Source: SELP01 sp035969385 (GTDB taxonomy: Bacteria; Pseudomonadota; Alphaproteobacteria; Rhodobacterales; Rhodobacteraceae). Taken from it: a DNA stretch of 64,000 bases. This document shows, in pieces, positions 1 to 8,811 of the stretch (the stretch's first letter is position 1; each line of letters opens with the position of its first letter). The notes under the pieces are model-generated. The model was not told the origin of the DNA and ran no database searches. It was given only the letters and a program-made list of their open reading frames with translations. The position numbers and the translations under genes were made by a program. The stretch covers positions 372,001 through 436,000 of the forward strand of contig NZ_JAYKKJ010000001.1 of the NCBI RefSeq assembly GCF_035969385.1, written 5' to 3'.

Positions 1-86
1 GCGGAGTGTCTGGATTTCAGGTCCCGGCTGGCTTAGCTAGGGACGCAAAGGGCGTCAACCACAAGGGCGCGGGGCAGGGGGCAGGA

Positions 87-779
87 ATGGACGAAGAGAC
101 AAGATACGAAAGCCCGTTCAACAGCATTCCACCGGTGGTGCTGATCCTCGTCTTCGCGGTGATCGGGGTCGAAGGGGTGTTGACCCTTGCAGGGTCCGGG
201 GTCCTGCCGCAGCCGGGTGCGCTGGGCTGGCGGCTGGACCTTGTGGAACGGTTTGCCGTGTCGCCGGTGGTGCTGGATCGGGTCGTGTCCGGTGCGGACC
301 GCAGCCTCGACATGCTGCTGCGTTTCGTCGCTTATCCCTTCGTGCACCTTGGCCTGACCCATGCGGCCTTTGCCGCTGTTATGCTGCTTGCGCTGGGAAA
401 ATTTCTTGGCGATGCGTGGAGCGCGCTGTCGCTGATCGTCCTGATGCTGCTGGCGACACTGGCCGGGGCGGTGGCGCATGGGTTGTTTGCCAGCCACCCA
501 CAGATGCCCCTGGTCGGGGCCTACCCGGCGATTTACGGGCTGATCGGTGGATTCACCTATGTCCAGTGGCTGCGGGCCGGGCAGGACGGGGGCAGCCGTT
601 GGCTGGCCTTCCGGCTGATCGGGGTGCTTTTGGGGCTGCAACTTGTGTTCGGGCTGATGTTCGGCTCGATCCCGCATTGGCAGGCGGATGTAACCGGCTT
701 CGTCGTCGGGCTGGTCGCCTCGCCCATTCTGGGGCCGGGCGGCTGGACGCATTTCCTGTCCCGTATTCGCCAGCGCTAG
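87..779 (+). CDS. Rhomboid-like membrane protein, probably proteolytically inactive
   Basis: About 230 residues with several hydrophobic segments in the rhomboid arrangement. The usual HxxxxHxxxN block of the second helix is present as HLGLTHAAFA, but the Asn is Ala. The GxSG serine motif aligns with GAYPAIYG, so Tyr sits where the nucleophile should be. The catalytic His position (A-H-x-G-G) reads A-D-V-T-G. All three functional positions are therefore lost, and a role as a rhomboid pseudoprotease is inferred rather than protease activity. The ATG at 87 was chosen because a purine-rich GGGGGCAGGA stretch precedes it; an in-frame start at 6 would add a non-hydrophobic extension. It converges on murJ across a hairpin repeat. 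Confidence 0.75.
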   Translation: MDEETRYESPFNSIPPVVLILVFAVIGVEGVLTLAGSGVLPQPGALGWRLDLVERFAVSPVVLDRVVSGADRSLDMLLRFVAYPFVHLGLTHAAFAAVMLLALGKFLGDAWSALSLIVLMLLATLAGAVAHGLFASHPQMPLVGAYPAIYGLIGGFTYVQWLRAGQDGGSRWLAFRLIGVLLGLQLVFGLMFGSIPHWQADVTGFVVGLVASPILGPGGWTHFLSRIRQR

Positions 780-785
780 GTTTCA

Positions 786-842
786 TGGGTCAAGACCCAA
801 CTTTCGCAGGTCAGCACGGGCAAAGTGGGTTTCAACCCACCC
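786..842. repeat. Paired palindromic repeat, copy 1 (REP-like)
   Basis: Two short hairpins lie between the convergent rhomboid-like gene and murJ: TGGGT-CAAG-ACCCA (786-799) and GTGGGT-TTCA-ACCCAC (825-840), 25 nt apart. On the minus strand the order is GGTGGGTTGAAACCCAC then TGGGTCTTGACCCA. The murJ stop codon TAG (844-842) abuts and overlaps the outer arm. A second copy with the same order and spacing is at 15800-15863. It may act as a bidirectional terminator and as a dispersed REP-type element. Confidence 0.7.
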
Positions 843-2401
843 TAGCGGCGCAGCGCGCGCCGGAAATCCCCCAGACGGAACGCCCCGACAAGGTGGCCGA
901 CGCCGAAATAAACCACGATCCCGACCGTGACGAGGACCGCCAGCGCACCATAGCGGGTGCCTGCCGCGCCGAGGAACGGTTGCAGCGCAGCGGCAAGCCA
1001 CCACAGCGCCGCCCCCATCACCGCCGAGGCAAGGCAGATCCGCCAGAACCGCCGCCGGAACCGCGCGTCGGTCTGCGCGGCGGGCCCCATCCCGCGCGAT
1101 GCAAGCCACAGGATCACCACGGTCGACCAACCGGCGATGGTCGTTCCGATGGCCGCGGCCAGATAACCGATGAGCGGGGACAGGCCGATGGCAAGCCCGG
1201 CGTTCACCGCAAGCGCAACAAGGGCGATGTAGAAAGGCGTGCGCGTATCTTCGCGGGCAAAGAACAAAGGCTGCAACACCTTTTGCAGCACGAAGGCCGG
1301 AAGCCCCATGCCATAGACCGCCACCGCCAGAGCCGTGGCCATGGTGTCGTCCGTACCAAAGGCCCCGCGTTCGAACAATACGCTGACCAGCGGGACGGGG
1401 ATCGCCACCAGCGCCACAGCGGCAGGGATTGTCAGGGCCAGCGACATCTCGGACGCGCGGTTATAGGCGTTCTGGCCGCCCTCGGTGTCACCCGCTCGCA
1501 GGCGTCGGGACAGGTCGGGCAGAAGGACAACCCCGACCGCGATCCCAACGACGCCAAGCGGAAGCTGATACAGCCGGTCCGCATAGGACAGCCATGCCAC
1601 CGCCCCATCATAGAAACTGGCCACCTGCCGCCCGATCAGCAGGTTCACCTGCATCACTCCCCCGGCAAGGGCGGCGGGGGCGGCGATGATCGCCAGCCGC
1701 TTCAACTCGGGCGTCATCCGGGGGCGGCGGGGGCGCAGGTCGAACCCGGCCCGGCGCGCGGCGATCCAGACCAGCCCCATCTGGGCGATCCCGGCCAGCG
1801 GCACGGCCCAGATCAACGTATCCCCCACCGGCCAGCCCATGGCCGAGGCAAGCGCCATTGCCCCGATGAACAGGATGTTCAGCAGCACCGGCGCGGCGGC
1901 GGCCGCCATGAACCGCCCCGTCGCGTTCAACACGCCCGAGAGTAGCGCGGCGATCGAGATGAATAGGATATAGGGAAAGGCGATCCGCCCGAAGTGAACT
2001 GCAAGATCGAACCGTTCGTCGCCCAGAAATCCGCTGGCCATGGCAATCACCAGCCAGGGCATGGCGAAATGGGCCACGACCGAAAAGATCACAAGGATGA
2101 AGGCCAGCCCCGACAGGGCATCGCGGGCAAAGCTTTGGGCGTCCTCGCCCGCTTCCAACCGTTTGGAAAACATCGGGACGAAGGCCATGTTGAACGCCCC
2201 TTCGGCAAAGAAGCGGCGGAACATGTTGGGCAGGGAAAAGGCAATCAGGAACGCCTCTGCCACCGGGCCTGTCCCAAGATAGGCGGCGATCAGAATGTCC
2301 CGCACGAACCCCAGAAGGCGGCTGATCAGGGTCCAGAACCCCACGGTCAGGAAACCGGATACAAGTCGGATCTGTTTCGCCACGGGTTGCTCTGCCCCCA
2401 A
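842..2401 (-). CDS. murJ: Lipid II flippase MurJ
   Basis: 519 residues, normal for MurJ, with about fourteen membrane helices. It begins with the family's conserved first helix (SGFLTVGFWTLISRLLGFVR) and has the second-helix signature FFAEGAFNMAFVP. Family knowledge: MurJ flips lipid-linked peptidoglycan precursor across the inner membrane. It lies 58 bp downstream of glnD on the same strand, a pairing common in alphaproteobacteria. The start at 2401 gives MGAEQPVAKQ; starting further in would cut into the conserved first helix. Confidence 0.95.
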   Translation of the reverse strand: MGAEQPVAKQIRLVSGFLTVGFWTLISRLLGFVRDILIAAYLGTGPVAEAFLIAFSLPNMFRRFFAEGAFNMAFVPMFSKRLEAGEDAQSFARDALSGLAFILVIFSVVAHFAMPWLVIAMASGFLGDERFDLAVHFGRIAFPYILFISIAALLSGVLNATGRFMAAAAAPVLLNILFIGAMALASAMGWPVGDTLIWAVPLAGIAQMGLVWIAARRAGFDLRPRRPRMTPELKRLAIIAAPAALAGGVMQVNLLIGRQVASFYDGAVAWLSYADRLYQLPLGVVGIAVGVVLLPDLSRRLRAGDTEGGQNAYNRASEMSLALTIPAAVALVAIPVPLVSVLFERGAFGTDDTMATALAVAVYGMGLPAFVLQKVLQPLFFAREDTRTPFYIALVALAVNAGLAIGLSPLIGYLAAAIGTTIAGWSTVVILWLASRGMGPAAQTDARFRRRFWRICLASAVMGAALWWLAAALQPFLGAAGTRYGALAVLVTVGIVVYFGVGHLVGAFRLGDFRRALRR

Positions 2402-2459
2402 TTACCATGGGCCTTCCTACCGTCTTGGCCCGGTCCGGTCCAAGGAGAAAAGCGCGTCC

Positions 2460-5279
2460 CTAGCTTGTCGCCCGTTCCGCCCCGGCTGTGATCGCCTCGC
2501 GCAGTTTCTTTTCCAGCGTGGCCCGCTTCGATTCCGCGTGGAATTTCAGCCCGAACATATCCTTGACGTAGAATGTATCGACCACCTGTTCGCCATAGGT
2601 CGCGATCACCGCGCTGGCGATATAGACGTTGCTGATCGCAAGGGTCCGGGTCAGGTCATACAGAAGGCCGGGCCGGTCGCGGGTATCGACCTCGATGATG
2701 GTGTAGATCTCGGACCCTTCGTTGTCGAAGGTGATCGAGGTCGGCACCCGGAAGGCGCGTTCGCGTTTCTTGATCTTGTCCCGGTCCTTGAGCGCCTCGC
2801 GCGCCACGACCTCGCCCTTGAGGGTCCGTTCGATCATCTGTCGCAGACGGGGCAGGCGGGCCGTTTCATAGGGGTGGCCCTCGGCATCCTGAATCCAGAA
2901 GATTGCCGTCGCATAGCCGTCCTTGGAGGTATAGGTGCGGGCGTCCACCACGTTCGCGCCGACCAGCGCCAGCGCGCCGGTCATCCGCGAAAACAGGCCG
3001 GGATGGTCGGCCATGGCGAAACAGGCGCGGGTTGCGTCCCTATCGGCGTCCGGCGTGATGTCGATGCGGATCTCGTCATCCGTGATGCCGCGCAGGAGAT
3101 GGGCAAAGACCACATGCGCCGCCGCCGGAAGACCCTGCCAGTAGGGGCCGTAGTGGCGCTGGGTTTCGGTGCGAAGATCCTTGGCGTCCCAATCGGTCAG
3201 CGCCTCGCGCAGGGCCTTGCGGGCCTCGTTTTCGCGGGTGTCGCGGTTGAGGTCTTCCAACCCGTTTTCAAGGGCCGCGCGGGTTTCCTTGTATAGCCCC
3301 CGCAGCAGCATGGCCTTCCAGTTGTTCCAGGTTGTCGGCCCGACGCCCCGGATGTCGCAGACGGTCAGCACGGTCAGCAGGTCCAGCCGTTCGACGGATT
3401 TCACCGCCTTGGCGAAATCGCGCACGGTGCGGGGTTCGGCGATATCGCGTTTCTGTGCCGTGTCGGACATCAGCAGGTGATAGCGCACCAGCCATTCGAC
3501 CGTATCGCATTCCTTTTGCTTCAGGCCCAGACGCGGGGCCACCTTGCGGGCGATCTGGGCACCCAGAACCGAATGATCCTCGTCCCGGCCCTTGCCGATG
3601 TCATGCAGCAGCAGGGCGACGTAAAGAACCTTGCGGTTGATCCCGCGCTTGAGGATGCCGCTGGCGACCGGCAATTCCTCGATCAGCTCTTCCCGTTCGA
3701 TCTGGGCAAGGTGGCTGATGCATTGGATGATGTGCTCGTCCACGGTGTAGCTGTGATACATGTTGAACTGCATCATCGCGACAATGGGTTCGAATTCGGG
3801 GATAAAGGCCGACAGCACCCCCAGTTCGTTCATTCGGCGCAGGGCACGTTCGGGATTGCCGTGTTTCAGCATCAGGTCAAGGAAGATGCGGATGGCTTCC
3901 TTGTCGCTGCGCAGGTCATCGTCGATCTTGTCCAGATTGGCGGCAAGCAGCCGCATGGCATCCGGGTGCAGCAATGTCCCCGTGCGCAGCGCCTCTTCGA
4001 AGATGCGCAGCATGTTGACCTTGTCTGCAAGGAACCCTTTTTCATCCTCGACCGTCAGGCGGTTGTGCTTGATCGCATAGGGTGGCCGGGCCTTGCGCTT
4101 GCGGCGCAGCAGCCGTTGCAGCATCGGGGCGGATTTCGTGTGCGTTGCTTCCAGCGAGGTCAGGAAGATGCGGGTCAGTTCGCCCACGCGGGTGGCCTGG
4201 CGGAAATACTCTTGCATGAAGTGCTCGACCGCGCGGCGTCCGCCATGGTCGCGGTATCCCATCCTGTCCGCCACCTCGACCTGAAGGTCGAAGGTCAGCT
4301 GGTCCTGCGCCCGGCCGGTCACAAGGTGCAGCTGGCAGCGAACCGCCCAAAGGAAATCCTCGGCCTTGCGGAAGGTGGCGTATTCGTCGGCGGTGAACAC
4401 GCCGCGCCCGACCAGTTCCTTGGCCTCGCGCACGCCATGGACGTATTTGCCGATCCAGTAGAGCGATTGCAGGTCGCGCAGCCCGCCCTTGCCCTCTTTC
4501 ACATTCGGTTCGACCACATAGCGTTGGCCACCCTGTTTGCGATGCCGCTCGGCCCGTTCTTCCAGTTTCGCCTCGACGAATTCCCCGGCGGTGGATTTGA
4601 ACAGCTCGGACCAGAGCCGTTTGCGAAGCGTCGCGAACAGGGTTTCGTCGCCGTCGAGAAAGCGGGCTTCGATCAGGGCGGTCCGGATCGTGTAATCCTC
4701 GGCCCCCATGCGGATGCAATCCTTCACGGTGCGGCTGGCATGCCCGACCTTCAGTTTCAGGTCCCAAAGCATGTACAGCATGCTTTCGATCAGGCTCTCG
4801 GCCCAGGGGGTGATCTTGTAGGGGGTCAGGAACAGCAGATCGACATCGGACTGCGGGGCCATCTCGCCCCGGCCATAGCCGCCGACCGCGACCAGCGCCA
4901 AGCGCTCTGCCTCGGTCGGGTTGGCAAGCGGGTGCAGGTGGTCGCGCGCGACCATCAGGACCGTCATCACCACCTGATCCGTCAGCCAGGCATAGCTGCG
5001 GATTGCAGCGCGGGCGTTGAACGGGTCTGTCGCAAGGGCCGTTGCAATGGTGGCGCGTCCGGCCTTCAGCGCATCGGAGAGGGTGGCAACGGTGGCCTGC
5101 CGCTTGGCCCGGTTGTCCTCTGCCGCGTCAAAGGCGGTGGCAAGACCTGCCTCAACCGCGGCGCGGTCAAAAATACCCTGCGCCGGGCAGATCAGCCCGC
5201 CCGGCGCATCAATGGTTTCGTCCAAAGGGGCTGCGGCGCTAGAGACCGGCACCGCCGAAGGCTCTGGGAGCAGGGTCAA
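2460..5279 (-). CDS. glnD: [Protein-PII] uridylyltransferase / uridylyl-removing enzyme
   Basis: 939 residues, the usual GlnD size. It has a nucleotidyltransferase motif GGYGRGEMAPQSDVDLLF near residues 133-150, an HD domain LLHDIGKGRDEDHS near 555, and two ACT domains (about 740-810 and 850-925) that sense glutamine. It modifies and demodifies PII proteins and so sets nitrogen status. The longest frame opens with TTG at 5279, which overlaps the end of the upstream lipoprotein gene by 41 bp. An in-frame GTG at 5252 (14 bp overlap) or TTG at 5225 (no overlap) are alternatives, and the conserved part begins only at ICPAQGIFDR. Function is secure; the exact start is not. Confidence 0.95.
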   Translation of the reverse strand: MTLLPEPSAVPVSSAAAPLDETIDAPGGLICPAQGIFDRAAVEAGLATAFDAAEDNRAKRQATVATLSDALKAGRATIATALATDPFNARAAIRSYAWLTDQVVMTVLMVARDHLHPLANPTEAERLALVAVGGYGRGEMAPQSDVDLLFLTPYKITPWAESLIESMLYMLWDLKLKVGHASRTVKDCIRMGAEDYTIRTALIEARFLDGDETLFATLRKRLWSELFKSTAGEFVEAKLEERAERHRKQGGQRYVVEPNVKEGKGGLRDLQSLYWIGKYVHGVREAKELVGRGVFTADEYATFRKAEDFLWAVRCQLHLVTGRAQDQLTFDLQVEVADRMGYRDHGGRRAVEHFMQEYFRQATRVGELTRIFLTSLEATHTKSAPMLQRLLRRKRKARPPYAIKHNRLTVEDEKGFLADKVNMLRIFEEALRTGTLLHPDAMRLLAANLDKIDDDLRSDKEAIRIFLDLMLKHGNPERALRRMNELGVLSAFIPEFEPIVAMMQFNMYHSYTVDEHIIQCISHLAQIEREELIEELPVASGILKRGINRKVLYVALLLHDIGKGRDEDHSVLGAQIARKVAPRLGLKQKECDTVEWLVRYHLLMSDTAQKRDIAEPRTVRDFAKAVKSVERLDLLTVLTVCDIRGVGPTTWNNWKAMLLRGLYKETRAALENGLEDLNRDTRENEARKALREALTDWDAKDLRTETQRHYGPYWQGLPAAAHVVFAHLLRGITDDEIRIDITPDADRDATRACFAMADHPGLFSRMTGALALVGANVVDARTYTSKDGYATAIFWIQDAEGHPYETARLPRLRQMIERTLKGEVVAREALKDRDKIKKRERAFRVPTSITFDNEGSEIYTIIEVDTRDRPGLLYDLTRTLAISNVYIASAVIATYGEQVVDTFYVKDMFGLKFHAESKRATLEKKLREAITAGAERATS

Positions 5280-6414
5280 GGATTACCACCTGATTGTTCT
5301 GGATCGTGGCCACCGCCAGCCCGCGGGTGTTGGTGCCATTGGCGTTCAGCCGGAAAATGCCCGATGTGCCCTGGAATCCCTGCGCCTGCGTCAGCGCGGT
5401 CCGGGTCAGCGCATCGCTGTTGCCTGCTGCGACCAGCGCGCCGATGGCGGCGATCCCGTCATACGCAAGCCCGGCCAGCGGATGGGGGGCGCCACCGTAG
5501 GCAGTGGCATAGCGGGCTTCGAAGTTAGCCTGCATGGTGGTGTCCGGCACGGCGAAAATACCGCCCTGAACACCGGGAAGGGCCAAGGTCTGCGGCAGGC
5601 TGTCCCAACGGGTCAGGCCGATATACTGGGTTTCCGCCGGGTTCAGCCCGTTTTCGGGAAGAACCGTGGCAAGGATCGGAAGGTCGGCGTTCACCCCGGC
5701 GGTCATGAAGATCGCCTCGCCCCCGTTCGACCGGGTGGTCGACACGATGCCGCGAGCCGCGTTTAGAATACCCTGCTGCGACAGCGGGTAGGATGCGACG
5801 CCCGCGACCGTTCCCCCGGCGCGGCTGACCGCGCTGGCAATGGCGTCTCGCCCGGCAATGCCGGGGATGTCGTCGGAATGGACGATGGTGATCCGGTCAT
5901 CGCCCTGGGCCACGGCGTAGCGGGCCAGACGGTTTGCGGTGTTTTCAAAGGTCGGTCCAAGGACAAAAACGTTGCCGCCGGCAATCGCGGTGTTGTTCGA
6001 AAAGGCCAGCACGTTGATGCCCCGGTTTGCCACGGCCAGACCGGCGGCATTGGCGGATTCGGCGTAGAGCGGGCCAAGGATGATCTTGGCCCCGTCGTTC
6101 ACAGCCTGGGTCGCCACGGCGGCGGAGGTCGCAGGATCGGCCCCGGTGTTGTAGACACGCAGGTCGATCTGCGCGCCCTGAAGGTCCGCAATCGCCATGC
6201 GGGCCGCGTTTTCAAAGTTCTGCGCCAGGAAGGCGTCGGACGAATTTCCGGACCCCGCAGGAACCAGAAGCGCGACCTGCACCGGGCGCGACGTGTTGAT
6301 GCTGGGGCCGCCACCGCCCATCGGGATCGGTTCACAGGCGGCAAGCCAGACCAAGGCGGTCAGGGCAAGGATTCGGGCGGCCACCTTGCGGGCGGCGGAC
6401 AAACAGGCAAACAT
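5239..6414 (-). CDS. Penicillin-binding protein activator lipoprotein (LpoA-like)
   Basis: 391 residues. The N-terminus MFACLSAARK..VWLAAC is a lipoprotein signal with the lipobox Cys at 27. The rest is a periplasmic-binding fold of the leucine/amide-binding type, seen in VQVALLVPAGSG, ILGPLYAESANAA and GLAYDGIAAIGAL, as in the C-terminal domain of LpoA. It probably sits in the outer membrane and assists peptidoglycan synthesis; ligand binding is not excluded. The ATG at 6414 is chosen because AAGGGGAG lies about 10 nt upstream and the signal peptide starts there. It is divergent from rsmI, a pairing also seen for LpoA-type genes and rsmI in other proteobacteria. Confidence 0.85.
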   Translation of the reverse strand: MFACLSAARKVAARILALTALVWLAACEPIPMGGGGPSINTSRPVQVALLVPAGSGNSSDAFLAQNFENAARMAIADLQGAQIDLRVYNTGADPATSAAVATQAVNDGAKIILGPLYAESANAAGLAVANRGINVLAFSNNTAIAGGNVFVLGPTFENTANRLARYAVAQGDDRITIVHSDDIPGIAGRDAIASAVSRAGGTVAGVASYPLSQQGILNAARGIVSTTRSNGGEAIFMTAGVNADLPILATVLPENGLNPAETQYIGLTRWDSLPQTLALPGVQGGIFAVPDTTMQANFEARYATAYGGAPHPLAGLAYDGIAAIGALVAAGNSDALTRTALTQAQGFQGTSGIFRLNANGTNTRGLAVATIQNNQVVILDPAPRAFGGAGL

Positions 6415-6497
6415 CGACACACTACTCCCCTTGTCGCGGCCCGTCCCCTGGGCCAGATGCGGGTCTATCATAGTGGCGGGGGGCGAAGGGTCTAGGG

Positions 6498-7364
6498 ATG
6501 AATTTCGTGAAACAGCGGCTGGCGCCGGGCCTTTACTTTGTCACGACCCCCATCGGAAACGCGCGGGACATCACGCTCCGGGCGCTGGATGTGCTTGCCT
6601 CGGCCGATGTGATCGCCGCCGAAGATACGCGGACGGCCCGAAAACTGATGGATATTCATGGGGTTCCGCTGGACGGGCGCAAGGTTGTCGCCTTTCACGA
6701 CCATTCCGGACAAGCCGTCACCGACCGGATCATCGGGCAGGTGTCCGCCGGGCAATCCGTCGCCTATGTCTCCGAAGCGGGCACGCCACTTGTTGCCGAT
6801 CCGGGCTATGAACTGGGCCGCGCGGCGATCGAGGCGGGGCTGGATGTGATCGCGGCCCCCGGTGCCTCGGCCGTATTGACCGCGCTGGCGGTGTCGGGCC
6901 TGCCGACCGACCGGTTTCTGTTCGCCGGGTTCCTGCCGTCCGGTGCGACGCAACGGGACACCGAACTGGCCGCCCTGCGCGATCTGCCCTTCACCATCGT
7001 CTTTTATGAATCGCCAAAGCGCGTTCACGACTTGTTAGTGTCGATGTGTAAAATCTTAGGCAATGACCGGGATGCCGTCGTGGCCCGCGAATTGACCAAG
7101 AAATTCGAGGAAATCAGCCGCGGCACCCTGTCCGAACTTGCCGATGCCTTTGACGGGCGGTCGGTGAAGGGTGAAATCGTCGTCCTTGTCGGCCGGGCCG
7201 GGGCCCGCGTGGTCGAGGACATGGATATCGAGGCGGCCTTGCGTGACGCAATGCAGACCATGCGGGTGAAGGATGCGGCCACCGCTGTGGCAGGGGCGAT
7301 GGGCCTTCCCCGGCGGCAGATCTATCAGCTTGCCCTCAGCCTCGGGAAAGAGGACGACGGGTGA
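6498..7364 (+). CDS. rsmI: 16S rRNA (cytidine1402-2'-O)-methyltransferase
   Basis: 288 residues of the tetrapyrrole-methylase fold. The SAM-binding start is LYFVTTPIGNARDITLRAL, followed by AAEDTRTARKLM, VSEAGTPLVADPG and FYESPKRVHDLL. It methylates the ribose of C1402 in 16S rRNA. The stop codon overlaps the yraN GTG start by 4 bp (GTGA), so translation is probably coupled. A short patch at 7033-7060 uses TTA, TGT and AAA codons that are rare in the rest of this GC-rich gene. Confidence 0.96.
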   Translation: MNFVKQRLAPGLYFVTTPIGNARDITLRALDVLASADVIAAEDTRTARKLMDIHGVPLDGRKVVAFHDHSGQAVTDRIIGQVSAGQSVAYVSEAGTPLVADPGYELGRAAIEAGLDVIAAPGASAVLTALAVSGLPTDRFLFAGFLPSGATQRDTELAALRDLPFTIVFYESPKRVHDLLVSMCKILGNDRDAVVARELTKKFEEISRGTLSELADAFDGRSVKGEIVVLVGRAGARVVEDMDIEAALRDAMQTMRVKDAATAVAGAMGLPRRQIYQLALSLGKEDDG

Positions 7365-7792
7365 CGCAGGACGACCTGTTCCACGACTACGCGCCGCGAC
7401 GGGCGCTGGCCGATCCGGTTGGACGAACGCGCCGCGACAAGGGCAAGACCAGCTATCTGGCCGGGCTTGCCGCCGAAGATATCGTCGCCCGCCACTACGA
7501 CCGGGCGGGGGCCAGCGAAATCGCGCGGCGCTGGCGCGGCAGGGGGGGCGAGATCGACCTAATCTGCCATGACGGGCGATCCTATGTCTTCGTTGAGATC
7601 AAGACATCGCGTAGCTTCGAGGCGGCGCAGGCACATTACACCCGCCGCCAGTCCGAACGGATCGTCCTTGCCGCGCAGGAATTTCTGGGCGGGCGTGAGG
7701 GCGGGTTGCTGAACCCGATGCGGCTTGATCTTGCCTTGGTCGACAGGACAGGCGCGGTGCGGGTGATCGAAAACGCGGTCTGGTTCGACTGA
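7361..7792 (+). CDS. yraN: UPF0102 family protein YraN
   Basis: 143 residues with the YraN endonuclease-like fold: GLAAEDIVARHYDRAG, RRWRGRGGEIDLICHD and YVFVEIKTSRS. The acidic D..ExK pattern resembles a restriction-endonuclease-type active site, but the molecular function of the family is not settled. It starts with GTG inside the rsmI stop codon; the rsmI-yraN order is widespread in proteobacteria. Confidence 0.92.
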   Translation: MTQDDLFHDYAPRRALADPVGRTRRDKGKTSYLAGLAAEDIVARHYDRAGASEIARRWRGRGGEIDLICHDGRSYVFVEIKTSRSFEAAQAHYTRRQSERIVLAAQEFLGGREGGLLNPMRLDLALVDRTGAVRVIENAVWFD

Positions 7793-7869
7793 CTGGCCGG
7801 GCGCTGGGCCATTGAACCGCCGCCGCCCATGCGCCATGTATCAGGCAACCAAGTGAAAGGACCGCGGAT

Positions 7870-8811
7870 ATGCCGCTTAAGGTTGCCATACAGATGGACC
7901 CGATCGCGCCGATCAACATCGACGCCGACAGCACCTTCCGGATCGCCGAAGAGGCGCAGGCGCGGGGGCACGAGCTGTTCTACTACACCCCCGACCGGCT
8001 GGCCTATCAGGAAGGCCGGGTGACCGCACGCGGCTGGCCATTGACCGTGCAGCGGGTGAAAGGCGACCATTTCCGGCTGGGCGAGGAACAGGAGGTCGAC
8101 CTGTCGGACTATGACGTTGTCTGGCTGCGGCAGGACCCGCCCTTCGACATGGGCTATATCACCACGACCCATATCCTTGACATGATCCACCCCGGCACGC
8201 TGGTCGTGAACGACCCGTTCTGGGTGCGGAACTATCCCGAAAAACTGCTGGTGCTGCAGTTCCCGGACCTGACCCCGCCCACCGCGATTGCCCGCGATCT
8301 GGACACGCTGCGCGCCTTCCGGGCCAAGCATGGCGATATCATCCTCAAACCGCTTTACGGAAACGGCGGGGCGGGGGTGTTCAAGCTGACCTCATCCGAC
8401 GGGAACCTCGCCTCGCTTCACGAGATGTTCACGGGCATCAACCGCGAACCGTTGATCGTGCAGAAATTCCTGCCCGATGTCAGCGCGGGCGACAAGCGGG
8501 TGATCTTGGTCGATGGCGAACCCGTGGGCGCGATCAACCGGGTGCCGGCGCAGGGTGAAACCCGGTCGAACATGCATGTGGGCGGGCGGCCCGAAAAGGT
8601 CGCCCTGACCGACCGGGACCGCGAGATTTGCGCCCGGATCGGGCCGCTGTTGAAAGACAAGGGCCAGGTCTTTGTCGGGATCGACGTGATCGGCAACTGG
8701 CTGACCGAGATCAACGTGACCTCGCCCACCGGTATTCAGGAGCTGGAGCGGTTCGACGGCACCAATATTGCCGAAAAGATCTGGCAGTCGATCGAGGCGC
8801 GGCGGGCCTGA
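7870..8811 (+). CDS. gshB: Glutathione synthetase
   Basis: 313 residues, the normal GshB length. It has the N-terminal KVAIQMDPIAPINIDADSTF signature, the substrate region DVVWLRQDPPFDMGYI, an ATP-grasp loop KPLYGNGGAGVF and the C-terminal EINVTSPTGIQELERF. It ligates gamma-glutamylcysteine with glycine using ATP in the cytoplasm. AAAGGA precedes the ATG at 7870. Its stop overlaps the next ATG by one base (TGATG). It is the last core gene of an rsmI-yraN-gshB run. Confidence 0.97.
   Translation: MPLKVAIQMDPIAPINIDADSTFRIAEEAQARGHELFYYTPDRLAYQEGRVTARGWPLTVQRVKGDHFRLGEEQEVDLSDYDVVWLRQDPPFDMGYITTTHILDMIHPGTLVVNDPFWVRNYPEKLLVLQFPDLTPPTAIARDLDTLRAFRAKHGDIILKPLYGNGGAGVFKLTSSDGNLASLHEMFTGINREPLIVQKFLPDVSAGDKRVILVDGEPVGAINRVPAQGETRSNMHVGGRPEKVALTDRDREICARIGPLLKDKGQVFVGIDVIGNWLTEINVTSPTGIQELERFDGTNIAEKIWQSIEARRA

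Noticed and set aside
416..1945. A 509-codon open frame on the plus strand
   Set aside because: It runs antisense to murJ and overlaps the rhomboid-like gene; composition is rich in Arg, Gly, His and Pro, typical of a shadow frame.
3477..5528. A 683-codon open frame on the plus strand
   Set aside because: It is antisense to glnD and the lipoprotein gene, has no recognisable domain, and long antisense frames are expected in DNA this GC-rich.
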